Below, piece after piece: positions 31,747-39,635 of a stretch of 64,000 nt of DNA. The first letter of the stretch is position 1. Every line of letters begins with the position of its first letter. Where the stretch lies: the NCBI RefSeq assembly GCF_003628755.1, contig NZ_CP029256.1:2685585-2749584 (forward strand), written 5' to 3'. The notes below the pieces were generated by a model, which was given only the letters and a program-made list of their open reading frames with translations, ran no database searches and was not told the origin of the DNA. Position numbers and translations under genes: made by a program. The DNA is from Christensenella minuta (GTDB lineage Bacteria; Bacillota; Clostridia; Christensenellales; Christensenellaceae).

Positions 31747-31848
31747 AAAAGAAAAAAGCCTTTTGTAATGCGGGCTTGCGGGGTGCGTATTTTGAGGGTT
31801 GGACTTATTTATACCTATCCCCCTAAAATCGGGGTTCTAAATCGTAAC
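31735..31848. repeat. 114-bp segment bounded by 14-bp perfect inverted repeats
   Basis: GTTACGATTTAGAA (31735-31748) and TTCTAAATCGTAAC (31835-31848) are perfect inverted repeats 86 bp apart. The interior has no gene and holds a small hairpin (CCCCTAAAATCGGGG, 31820-31834). It could be a miniature inverted-repeat element, a large hairpin acting on the transcript, or a protein-binding site. The left repeat supplies the last codons and stop of the preceding gene. Confidence 0.55.
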
Positions 31849-31945
31849 AAAGCACAAACAAAAAGAGCAGCCTGCCCAAAGGCAGCTGCCGCCCTTTCCG
31901 TGTCCTTGTTTCATGGTAAATATACTATGCCACGGGAGGCGCGGA

Positions 31946-32719
31946 ATGTCAAACGAGGAAGCTGCGCGGCGTATACAGGGCGGAGAGCAAAGCGCAATCC
32001 CTCTTTTATGGGAGGGCGTGAAAAGGTTCGTCCGGTTGTGGGCGCATAAATACTATGTGCAACATGAGAGCTTGTGCAGACGTACGGGAGTTGAAAAAGA
32101 GGATTTATATCAATGCGGGTACTTTGCCATGCTAAGCGCGGTGCGGGCGTATGACGCGGCAAAAGGCTATCAGTTCATTACCTACATGGCCTATCACCTG
32201 CAAAACGAATTTAACGCCGCTGTGGGCGTTCGGACGACAAAAGGACGTAACAACGCACAAATACGCCTAATAAGCCTTGAAGCGGAAAAAGAGGGCGCAG
32301 ACGGCATTATAAACAGCGACAGCATACCAGACGAAGCGGCGCAGAATGATTTGGATAACGCCATTGAGAATCTATACAGCGAGGAAGCCCGCCGCAACAT
32401 TGCCCCGGCTCTTGAACGGTTATCTACGGACGAATACGAGATCATGCGGCGGTATTTCTATCGAGGCCAGAAGCTATCAGAGATAGCGCGGGACATGGGC
32501 GTGGAATACCACAAAATACAGAGGCTTTACGGTTCGGCTCTGCGCAGACTAAGACACGCAAAAGAGGTACAGGAGTACAAAGAGGAATACATGAGCTTGT
32601 GGGCTTATAGGGGTACAGGGTTCGCCTCTTTTCGGGACAGACAGGAAAGCAGCGTTGAACGAGCGGCGGCGTATCTGGAAGAATTGCGGGAAAAACTCAA
32701 GGTGTGGGGGTATGAATAG
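31946..32719 (+). CDS. Sigma-70-family factor of the element
   Basis: 257 residues from ATG 31946 (GGGAGGCGCGGA upstream). Region 2 pattern LWAHKYYVQHESLCRRTGVE, EDLYQCGYFAMLSAVRAYDA, GYQFITYMAYHLQNEF; region 4 ALERLSTDEYEIMRRYFYRG with QKLSEIARDMGVEYHKIQRL, YGSALRRLRH. Helical C-terminal extension of ~60 residues. Such factors serve as activators of late or transfer functions in Firmicutes phages and satellites. Its target promoters are unknown. Confidence 0.85.
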   Translation: MSNEEAARRIQGGEQSAIPLLWEGVKRFVRLWAHKYYVQHESLCRRTGVEKEDLYQCGYFAMLSAVRAYDAAKGYQFITYMAYHLQNEFNAAVGVRTTKGRNNAQIRLISLEAEKEGADGIINSDSIPDEAAQNDLDNAIENLYSEEARRNIAPALERLSTDEYEIMRRYFYRGQKLSEIARDMGVEYHKIQRLYGSALRRLRHAKEVQEYKEEYMSLWAYRGTGFASFRDRQESSVERAAAYLEELREKLKVWGYE

Positions 32720-32877
32720 TCCCCCCATTCGGAAATTACAGGAGAACACGGGAGACCGGGTTGCGGGAGTTAGATTTTACCCTGCAAGGCTCGCGCGAGG
32801 GGGTGTGAAAATGTGATTGCGCATGATACAATAATACCAGAGTTTGCGCTAAGAATAATCCGAAAAGAGGAGATATT

Positions 32878-33444
32878 ATGAGTTTTCAAATTGAGATTAT
32901 ACATGGGCATGATAGCGGTTCCTATTTTTGGATTATGCCGGTTCGATGCCGCTCTGGGGTTCATGTTTTGGGTATCTGCGATGTAGAAGAAAAACGTGAT
33001 GCCGAAATTTCTATAGAAGAAGAAAATGTGGCATCTTTTCTCGCTGTCTTTTTCCGAAAATATTTTGATAAAGATTTAATTTGGAATCGAATTCGAGAAG
33101 ATTGCGAAATAGAGTTTGAATGGTATCTGGAGCATAATTTTTATACCTATCCAACTATACAAATAATGCTTCAGGAGATACAAAATGTTGCAAATCTTCT
33201 AAAAACTGATTGCACTAATCCTTTGCTCGATGAATATAAAGCACAGTTTTCAATCTATGATATGACGGAACCGGACAGTATTCTCCGGGAAGAAGCCTAT
33301 GTGGCGACAGAAGAGCGTAAGAAGCAAATGATAGAGGAAAATATTGATGTAGTCATTGACTTTTATCATCGCTTTTGCACAGAACTTTCTAAAATGATCG
33401 AAGAAGCACCTGACTATCAATGTATATCTATTATGGGGCCATAA
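32878..33444 (+). CDS. Hypothetical protein, AT-rich
   Basis: 188 residues from ATG 32878 (AAAGAGGAG upstream), preceded by TATGAGAT-type AT-rich sequence. Acidic, soluble (SFQIEIIHGHDSGSYFWIMP; EEKRDAEISIEEENVASFLA). I do not recognise it. Clearly lower GC than the genes before it, so it may be a separately acquired cargo gene (for instance an immunity protein). Own terminator follows. Confidence 0.6.
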   Translation: MSFQIEIIHGHDSGSYFWIMPVRCRSGVHVLGICDVEEKRDAEISIEEENVASFLAVFFRKYFDKDLIWNRIREDCEIEFEWYLEHNFYTYPTIQIMLQEIQNVANLLKTDCTNPLLDEYKAQFSIYDMTEPDSILREEAYVATEERKKQMIEENIDVVIDFYHRFCTELSKMIEEAPDYQCISIMGP

Positions 33445-33473
33445 GGCATAGCAATGAAGCATATAAGATAACA

Positions 33474-33501
33474 AAAATGAGGGCTTACAACGCCCTCTTT
33501 T
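33474..33501 (+). terminator. Terminator after the hypothetical gene
   Basis: GAGGGC (33479-33484), loop TTACAAC, GCCCTC (33492-33497) and TTTT. Confidence 0.75.
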
Positions 33502-33518
33502 GCTGTCTGTATGGGTGG

Positions 33519-34882
33519 TAGTGCTGAAAAAAATGTGTAAACCTCCATTGTCAGATGAGATAAAATGATGATGGAGGTTAAAAAAATGGCAAGGAAAAAC
33601 AACACAAAACTAAGAGAACTGATGGACGAGTTTGGCGTAAAAACGATGGATGATGTCCATGCGTTCGTAAAGATGCTGACGGCAGAGACAATTCAGGCGG
33701 CTCTGGACGGGGAACTGGAAAACGAGCTCGGATACAGCAAGTACGACTACAAAAACAAAAATACGGATAATAGCCGCAACGGCTACAGCACAAAAACAGT
33801 GCAGGGAGCGGTTGGAGAAATGGAGATATCTGTACCACGGGATCGTAACGGAGAGTTTGAACCGCAGCTTGTGAAGAAACACCAAACGGATATTTCGGCG
33901 ATAGAGGACAAAATTATCTTCATGTATTCGCAGGGCATCTCCACGCGGGATATTCAAAAAACGATGCAGGAGATGTACGGCATAGACGTGGATGACAGCC
34001 GTGTGTCTAAGATAACAGACAAGGTCTTGCCGTTGGTGCGCGAATGGCAGGAGCGTCCATTACAGAGCGTCTATGCCATGCTGATGCTGGATGCGATTCA
34101 CTACTGTGTGCGTGATAACGGGATCGTGGTGAAAAAAGCGGCATACATTGCCATCGGAACAGATTTGGAGGGGCGAAAGGATGTCCTTGGTATTTGGGTT
34201 GGTGCGACAGAATCGTCAAAATACTGGCTGAATGTACTGAACGGCTTGAAAAACAGAGGGCTGAAAGATATACTGATAGCGAGTGTGGACGGGCTTTCCG
34301 GGTTTGTGGATGCGATCAACACGGCATATCCGCAAACAGAGGTGCAGCGCTGCATCATCCACCAAATCCGGTCGTCGACGCGGTATGTATCCTACAAGGA
34401 CAGGAAGGCATTTACGGCTGACTTAAAGCTCATCTACAAGGCCGCCACGGAAGACCTTGCCCTGCTGGCGTTGGAAGACCTGTCCAACCGCTGGAGCGCC
34501 AAATATCCACTTTCGGTGAAATCCTGGCAGGCTAACTGGCCGGAGCTTTCGACGATGTTCAAATACCCGCCTGAAATCCGCAAGTTGATATACACGACGA
34601 ACGCAATCGAGAATTTTAACCGCCAACTGCGGAAGGTCACGAAAACGAAGAGCGCTTTTGTTTCGGACGGCGCCTTGATGAAAGTGCTTTACCTTGCGAC
34701 CATGAACATAACAGAAAAGTGGAGCATGCCGATTCGGGACTGGGGCATGATACTGGATAATCTGATGGTCTATTTTGGGGACAGGATTGATATCTCGCTG
34801 TAAGAAACAGCCCTGGCCAATCGGCCAGGGCTAACAAAGACTTTATCTGACTTTGGGACTTTACACAAAATTTTACGCGCTA
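33519..34882 (+). mobile_element. IS256-family element, copy 1 (intact)
   Basis: Ends are TAGTGCTGAAAAAAATGTGT on the left and the complement of TAGCGCGTAAAATTTTGTGT on the right, imperfect inverted repeats of about 23 bp. 1364 bp, one transposase gene and a terminator-like hairpin (CCCTGGCCaatcGGCCAGGG) after it. A second copy with the same orientation lies at 51898-53261. I see no target duplication beside this copy, and its right end cuts the IS3 orfB. Confidence 0.88.
33586..34803 (+). CDS. IS256-family transposase (mutator type)
   Basis: 405 residues from ATG 33586, seven bases after GGAGG (in-frame ATGs upstream include that site). Transposase_mut pattern: ELENELGYSKYDYKNKNTDN, RNGYSTKTVQGAVGEMEISV, PRDRNGEFEPQLVKKHQTDI; DDE residues in MLDAIHYCVRD, SVDGLSGFVDAI and TTNAIENFNRQLRK. 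Full length for the family and without frameshift, so likely active. Confidence 0.95.
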   Translation: MARKNNTKLRELMDEFGVKTMDDVHAFVKMLTAETIQAALDGELENELGYSKYDYKNKNTDNSRNGYSTKTVQGAVGEMEISVPRDRNGEFEPQLVKKHQTDISAIEDKIIFMYSQGISTRDIQKTMQEMYGIDVDDSRVSKITDKVLPLVREWQERPLQSVYAMLMLDAIHYCVRDNGIVVKKAAYIAIGTDLEGRKDVLGIWVGATESSKYWLNVLNGLKNRGLKDILIASVDGLSGFVDAINTAYPQTEVQRCIIHQIRSSTRYVSYKDRKAFTADLKLIYKAATEDLALLALEDLSNRWSAKYPLSVKSWQANWPELSTMFKYPPEIRKLIYTTNAIENFNRQLRKVTKTKSAFVSDGALMKVLYLATMNITEKWSMPIRDWGMILDNLMVYFGDRIDISL

Positions 34883-35545
34883 TCTCACGGCATTGTCAAG
34901 GCAATTTCCTTTGCGCGACATACTCTGCCGGATACCCTTTTCCCGGAGCATTCTTTGATATTGTTTCATCTGATACTGCCAGCCCTGGTCAGAGTGCAAG
35001 ATCAAATTCACGCTGTTAGGAAGTCGCCTAAATGCCTTTTCCAGCATATCTACTGTTTGTGAAAAACGTGGATGATGACTGATACTGTAGCTGACAATTT
35101 CTCTGTTGTATAAATCCAATATGGGAGAAAGATACAGCTTCTGTCCAAACAGAGAAAATTCGGTCACATCCGTCACCCACTTCTCATTGGGTATGCCTGC
35201 ATGAAAGTCGCGCTGTAACAGATCGGGGGCAATTTCCCCAACCTCGCCTCGATATGAAGCATATCTCTTCATCCGAACACGGCAGTAAAGGCCAAGTTGC
35301 CGCATCAGTCGTTGTACGGTTTTATGGTTAATATGGTATCCTCGATTTTGTAATTCCAGCGTAATCCGTCGATAACCAACCCTCTGGCGATTTTCTTCGT
35401 AAATCACAGCTATTTCCTCCTTTACTGCCACGTATTTGTCAGGCTTCTCTAACTGCTTTGTGTGATAATAGTATGTGCTACGGGCAAGTCCTGCGATTTC
35501 AAGTAACAGGGTGATCCTGTGTACATGCCTTAGCTCCCGGATCAC
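34880..35545 (-). pseudogene. IS3 OrfB transposase, C-terminally truncated by IS256
   Basis: 222 residues of an IS150-type OrfB. HTH_21 part (ALLEIAGLARSTYYYHTKQL-like) and rve integrase core with DVTEFSLFGQKLYLSPILDL and LILHSDQGWQYQ, ending SMSRKGNCLDNAV just before the catalytic Glu that should follow (usually NAVMENFF). The stop codon TAG is supplied by the IS256 end. Catalytically dead by loss of the third acidic residue. Confidence 0.88.
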
Positions 35546-36103
35546 CTGGGTTTTCTCTCTTGCCGTTCCTTTTCTTGAACTAAGGCGTTCAATTTTTTTA
35601 AATAGTCTACCTCCGCGCGCAGGCGTTGGTTCTCTGCAATCAAGTCTTCTTCCGCTTGCTTAGTCAGCTTTGGTGGACGGCCTTTGATTCTGCGACCTCG
35701 GCGTTCAGCATACAATCCTTGCGCCCCTTCCTCTAAGTAGATGCGCTCCCAGCGACTAATTGTGCTATGTATAGCTATGTTATATTTCGCTGCCGTTTCC
35801 CGCAATGACAGTCTGTTTATGCGCATATCCTCTATAACGGTTTGCTTGAACTCTCCGGTATAACTGCTTCCCCGCCGATCCAGGCCTGCCACTCCATGCT
35901 GTTCATACGCCGCTATCCATTTTTGAATATCTCCTTTATGGATGCCCGTATTTCGCCCGGCCTCTTTAATGCCCCATTCTCCTGATAACACCTTTTCTAC
36001 TATCGATACCTTTTCTTCCAGGCTATACTTCTTTTTTCCCAATAAAATACACCCCTCTCGCTAAACAGTTTATCATACTGTCCAACTTTTGGGGTGCAGT
36101 TCA
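34883..36103 (-). mobile_element. IS3-family (IS150-like) element remnant
   Basis: The right end on the plus strand is the complement of TGAACTGCACCCCAAAAGTT..., the characteristic IS3-family terminus, ending at 36103. orfA and most of orfB follow leftward, but the far end is missing because IS256 copy 1 joins at 34882, inside orfB. The lost part of orfB is not found left of the IS256 copy, so a deletion accompanied or followed the insertion. Confidence 0.85.
35542..36042 (-). CDS. IS3-family OrfA (IS150-like)
   Basis: 166 residues. Two HTH domains (EEKVSIVEKVLSGEWGIKEA, NRLSLRETAAKYNIAIHSTI) and a C-terminal leucine-rich coiled coil (DLIAENQRLRAEVDYLKKLN). Overlaps orfB by 4 bases. Normally fused to OrfB by -1 frameshifting. 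Remnant only, since orfB is truncated. Confidence 0.85.
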   Translation of the reverse strand: MGKKKYSLEEKVSIVEKVLSGEWGIKEAGRNTGIHKGDIQKWIAAYEQHGVAGLDRRGSSYTGEFKQTVIEDMRINRLSLRETAAKYNIAIHSTISRWERIYLEEGAQGLYAERRGRRIKGRPPKLTKQAEEDLIAENQRLRAEVDYLKKLNALVQEKERQERKPR

Positions 36104-36119
36104 CGTGCCGGGGCGGTTG

Positions 36120-36188
36120 TTATTTTTTGCCTTTGAAAATCTGATAGATAACAATCAATATAATTGTTAACATTACCAAGTATTCCAT
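36120..36188 (-). CDS. Type I toxin-like hydrophobic peptide (putative holin-like toxin)
   Basis: 22 residues: MEYLVMLTIILIVIYQIFKG then KK. One membrane helix with a charged C-terminus and an AAAGTGGTGAT ribosome site, preceded by a conserved-looking GTTAGCCACTTCTCCGTTTC leader. This is the layout of the many small holin-like/TxpA-type toxins of Firmicutes, which are silenced by an antisense RNA at the 3' end. The expected AACCGCCC...GGGCGGTT terminator hairpin is halved by the IS3 end at 36103 (only CAACCGCCCCGGC remains), so the antisense gene is probably lost. Expression is unknown. Confidence 0.5.
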   Translation of the reverse strand: MEYLVMLTIILIVIYQIFKGKK

Positions 36189-37077
36189 TGACATCACCAC
36201 TTTCTAGCCGTCAGAAACGGAGAAGTGGCTAACCGCCCGCATTGTACCCTTGCAAACTATATTTTTAACGTGAAAAAAAGGAAAAAGCAACAAAGTTACT
36301 TTTCCTTTTCATCAAAACAAGCGTGATAGATTTTCCAAAAGAGGTCAATTTCTTTTTTGGCTTCCGTTGCTGATTCGGCAACGGAGCAATTGAAGTTATT
36401 GGGCTGAAATAGAAAAACGAAAAAGAGCAAAAGAAACTATTGCACATCCTTTGAAAATCCGAATACTCTCATAGCTATCTGGGCCATAGATAATTTTTGG
36501 CAAGGAATGCAAAGGAAGACATACTTAGCAGTGTTGTAAAGGGAATAACGCACAAATATTGAGAAGTATGTTTTCCCATGCAGGATAACATATTTTAATT
36601 CAAGAACCTAATGGGTATACGGGAGCCGATAGAAAATTGAACGGCCCGCGGCTTTGCACAGTTATATCCTGTTTGTAGTGCCCTTGAGAAGCGAGAGATT
36701 CAAGATATACGGGTACAACTTGCTGTGCGCCGGGAAGTGCATTGACAGAAACCATGAGAAGCTTTGGTACGAGTCCTTCTAATTCAGGGAGCGGGATGCA
36801 AGCCAAACAGACAATCGACTGCTTGGGTTCAGCAGCTACTGATTAAGTTCCTCCTCTATCTCGTTTGGCGTATAAATCAGCTTTCGGTTTTCAGGCGAAG
36901 ATTTAGATATACGGCTATCATCACTATGCCGTACATTTTTTCAAGATTTTTCTTATTCTTAATATAGATGCCCCGTAAATAAATGAAGCTGATTTATTCC
37001 TTACGGATGTCCGTCAGGGACTTCTTCACCAGTTGTGGTTCAAATACAAGATATACGACATCAAATTATTTTGATAA
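36189..37077. other. Gene-poor 0.9-kb region
   Basis: No gene that I can support. Short frames on the minus strand (about 36265-36447 and 36600-36806) lack ribosome sites or ATG starts. A hairpin CCGTTGC/GCAACGG (about 36365-36388) and a stretch complementary over CCTTTTTCC/GGAAAAAGG (36280-36320) are visible. It may hold decayed sequence between the toxin and the regulatory operon. Confidence 0.4.
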
Positions 37078-38568
37078 TTAGCGGCCCATATAAGCCCTGT
37101 AATAGGTTAGTACATCATCGCTGGAATGTCGGTTCATATCAAATTGGGTAAGGACTTTTTTTTCGCCGGTAAAAAGAATTGTATCGCAGATATGTAACTG
37201 GTCATAAATATTGTTAGAAATAAGCAGGATAGATATTCCTGCACGTTCTTTAAGATGAACAATTTTGCGAAGGATTTGAGTGACGGAAAGACTATCCATT
37301 AACTTAGTGGGATTTATTAGGACCAATATAGACGGCCCCAGCATCAAAGCACGGCATAAGGATAATTCTAGGCGCATTTTGCGGCTAAAAGCTTTGATTG
37401 AATGTTTACGCATTTCTGATAATTCTTCCATAAAATGAGGCAGAACAAGCTCATTATACAACATCTGTATTTTAGAGTGTGGAATTATTCCGAAAGGAAG
37501 GCTAAATTCCTTCTGGGCAAGAAGTGTAATATTTTCATTCATTGAAAGATTCTCATAAATAATGTCATTTTCAGGAATTAAGAAAATATCACGATAGATA
37601 GCGCTGCGTAATAAAGGTCGCTGTCTAAATAGAATTTGCCCCTGTGTCGGGTGGGGAATTTTTAGAACGGCTAAAATGCCCTCCAGCATGTGTTTATTGT
37701 TGCAGAGCAGGCCCACGATTTGGCTTTTGTGTATGGCCATACTAAAAGACTTTAGCATCTTACCATAACAAACATTTTGCCATTCTAAAAGTGGACTGCC
37801 TTGATTTCGTAATATTTTGCCAGACCTATATAACGGTTCTTTAATTTTTTGGCCAATCATGATAGATGTCAGTTTTTTTTCATCAAATTGGTCAGAACTG
37901 CATATACTAGCAATTGTTCCTTCGCGTACAACAAAAATTCGATCACATAGGTGCATGAGTGTCTTTGCCCGATACTCAGATAAAAGAATAGAAATTCCCT
38001 CTTTGCAGATAATCTTTAAGACATTATGTATTGTTGTTAATTGATCCTCGGTAAAAGTAAAGAGGATATCTTCTATTACAATTATTTCTGCATGTTCAGC
38101 AATCGCTCGTGCGAGCAGGACAATAAATTGTTCCACCAAATTAAGATCGCGCACTTTTGTTTTGGAAGGAATACGTAGCCCCAAAAAATTTAAAATCGCT
38201 TGTGACTGCATGGCATGAACCTGTTCATTTACTAAAAATCTTTTCGGATTTTCTGGCATTAGAAAAATATTATTTGTTAAATCAAAATCTAAAAATAAAG
38301 AGTTGAAACTGTTAATGCGAACGATGCCCATTTGCTTAGCATGGACGGGAGATAATAGTACTACTGGTTTTTCATTCCGGTAAATACGTCCTGCGGTTGG
38401 AAGAATATTGCCGCATAAAATTTGAATTAAGGTAGTTCTTCCGGAATTATTTAATCCAAACAGTCCTACTATTTCATTTTTTTGTAGGTTTAGCCAAGCG
38501 TTATACAGCGTAGGAACATTGTGTGCATTAGCAAAAATTCCTTCTAACCGCAATACTTCTCGAATCAT
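37078..38568 (-). CDS. Degenerate RbsA-like double-ABC protein, third gene of a two-component operon
   Basis: 496 residues with the length and two-half layout of sugar-ABC ATPases (RbsA/MglA), but the motifs are eroded. First half: GLNNSGRTT (38-46) in place of GxNGAGKST, LNLVEQ in place of LSxGxxQ, IVIEDIL in place of a Walker B followed by Pro-Thr. Second half: GLLCNNKHMLEG for Walker A, FSRKMRLELSLCRALML for the signature, LVLINPTKLMD for Walker B. ATP hydrolysis is therefore doubtful. It overlaps the kinase gene by 4 bases, and its partner ATPase with good motifs is in the divergent operon. A regulatory or sensing role next to the YesM-type kinase seems likelier than transport. Confidence 0.75.
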   Translation of the reverse strand: MIREVLRLEGIFANAHNVPTLYNAWLNLQKNEIVGLFGLNNSGRTTLIQILCGNILPTAGRIYRNEKPVVLLSPVHAKQMGIVRINSFNSLFLDFDLTNNIFLMPENPKRFLVNEQVHAMQSQAILNFLGLRIPSKTKVRDLNLVEQFIVLLARAIAEHAEIIVIEDILFTFTEDQLTTIHNVLKIICKEGISILLSEYRAKTLMHLCDRIFVVREGTIASICSSDQFDEKKLTSIMIGQKIKEPLYRSGKILRNQGSPLLEWQNVCYGKMLKSFSMAIHKSQIVGLLCNNKHMLEGILAVLKIPHPTQGQILFRQRPLLRSAIYRDIFLIPENDIIYENLSMNENITLLAQKEFSLPFGIIPHSKIQMLYNELVLPHFMEELSEMRKHSIKAFSRKMRLELSLCRALMLGPSILVLINPTKLMDSLSVTQILRKIVHLKERAGISILLISNNIYDQLHICDTILFTGEKKVLTQFDMNRHSSDDVLTYYRAYMGR

Positions 38569-39620
38569 GGTCTTACCCCATTTTCTAAAATTAAGGGGAG
38601 GGTGACTTCAACTTCTGTACCAATATTTAGAGTGCTGGAAATTGTCAGGCCATACTGCTCACCCATCTGAAGACGAATACGCTGGTGAATATTATAGAGC
38701 CCGATTCCTATTCCTCTCTTCTTTTGTTCAGATGCAAAAAACGGTAATTTAAGTTTGTCCATAGACACTAAGCGGCAATTTATTTCATTCAGCCGGTCCC
38801 TGGAAATTCCCATACCATTGTCTGTAATGCGTATAATTAACCGTTTCTCAGTTGTATAAATATCCAATGTGATCAAACCGCCCTCGGGCAATAGTTCTAA
38901 ACCATGAAAGATAGCATTTTCTACTAAAGGCTGTAAAGTCAACTTGGGAACCTTGTAAGAAAGTAAATGCGGGATCTCTGTATGAAACTTGGTATGCAGT
39001 TGAAATTTTCCGGGGAATCGAAAATCCTGTATCAATATATAATTTTGAACATTTTCCAGTTCATCGGAAAGTGGAACTAACGTATCCATATTCTGGATAC
39101 TGCTGCGAAATAAATGTGACATTGCTTCTGTGATATCCGCAATCTCTGGAACATTTTTTTTCTGCGCAAATCCACGGATCGATTCCAATGTGTTAAATAA
39201 AAAGTGTGGATTAATCTGGCTTTGGAGGGCGTCGAGCTCTGCCTCTGTGCGCAAATATTCTAAAGTTAGTTCGCGATTGGCCAAGCGTTGCTGATTATCC
39301 ATGATCCAATCTAACATTGCTTCCGGACTGTCTGCATAGCCGTTTTGTTGAGATGTTGTATTGCTACGTATTGAAAGCAATTTGATCAAAAAGTGTTCAT
39401 AAGGGCGGAGGACGCGCAATTCAAAAAAAATAATAAAAAACAAAAACAATCCGAGTAGTAATGCGTTTATTGCAACAAAATAGAGTGGAAGGTATCTTTG
39501 TGTTAGGCTAAAGATGATAGATGGCAATACAATTAAAATTGCCCCTGCTGTAAAAACAAGGTTGCGCTGGGGAATACGAATAATCCAAGGAAGCGTATTA
39601 AAAAATTCAATTTTTTTCAT
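38565..39620 (-). CDS. YesM-type sensor histidine kinase without an extracellular sensor domain
   Basis: 351 residues. Two membrane helices (LVFTAGAILIVLPSIIFSLT; LYFVAINALLLGLFLFFIIF) with only a short loop between, then a coiled coil and His_kinase (LQSQINPHFLFNTLESIRGF, phospho-His in PHFLFN) and HATPase_c (LTLQPLVENAIFHGLELLPE, ITDNGMGISRDRL, GIGIGLYNIHQRIR). Usual YesM proteins carry a large extracellular Cache-type domain that is missing here, so the signal must come from partners or from the membrane. Cotranscribed with the response regulator upstream and the ABC-like protein downstream. Confidence 0.87.
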   Translation of the reverse strand: MKKIEFFNTLPWIIRIPQRNLVFTAGAILIVLPSIIFSLTQRYLPLYFVAINALLLGLFLFFIIFFELRVLRPYEHFLIKLLSIRSNTTSQQNGYADSPEAMLDWIMDNQQRLANRELTLEYLRTEAELDALQSQINPHFLFNTLESIRGFAQKKNVPEIADITEAMSHLFRSSIQNMDTLVPLSDELENVQNYILIQDFRFPGKFQLHTKFHTEIPHLLSYKVPKLTLQPLVENAIFHGLELLPEGGLITLDIYTTEKRLIIRITDNGMGISRDRLNEINCRLVSMDKLKLPFFASEQKKRGIGIGLYNIHQRIRLQMGEQYGLTISSTLNIGTEVEVTLPLILENGVRP

Positions 39621-39635
39621 TCGCTATCTCCATTT

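Noticed and set aside
33505-33530. Target-site duplication of the composite transposon
   Set aside because: Flanks of copy 1 (left) and copy 2 (right) share no 8-9-bp repeat, so a single clean transposition of the whole unit cannot be shown.
36600-36806. 68-residue leftward frame in the gene-poor region
   Set aside because: TTG start without a ribosome site and no recognisable family.
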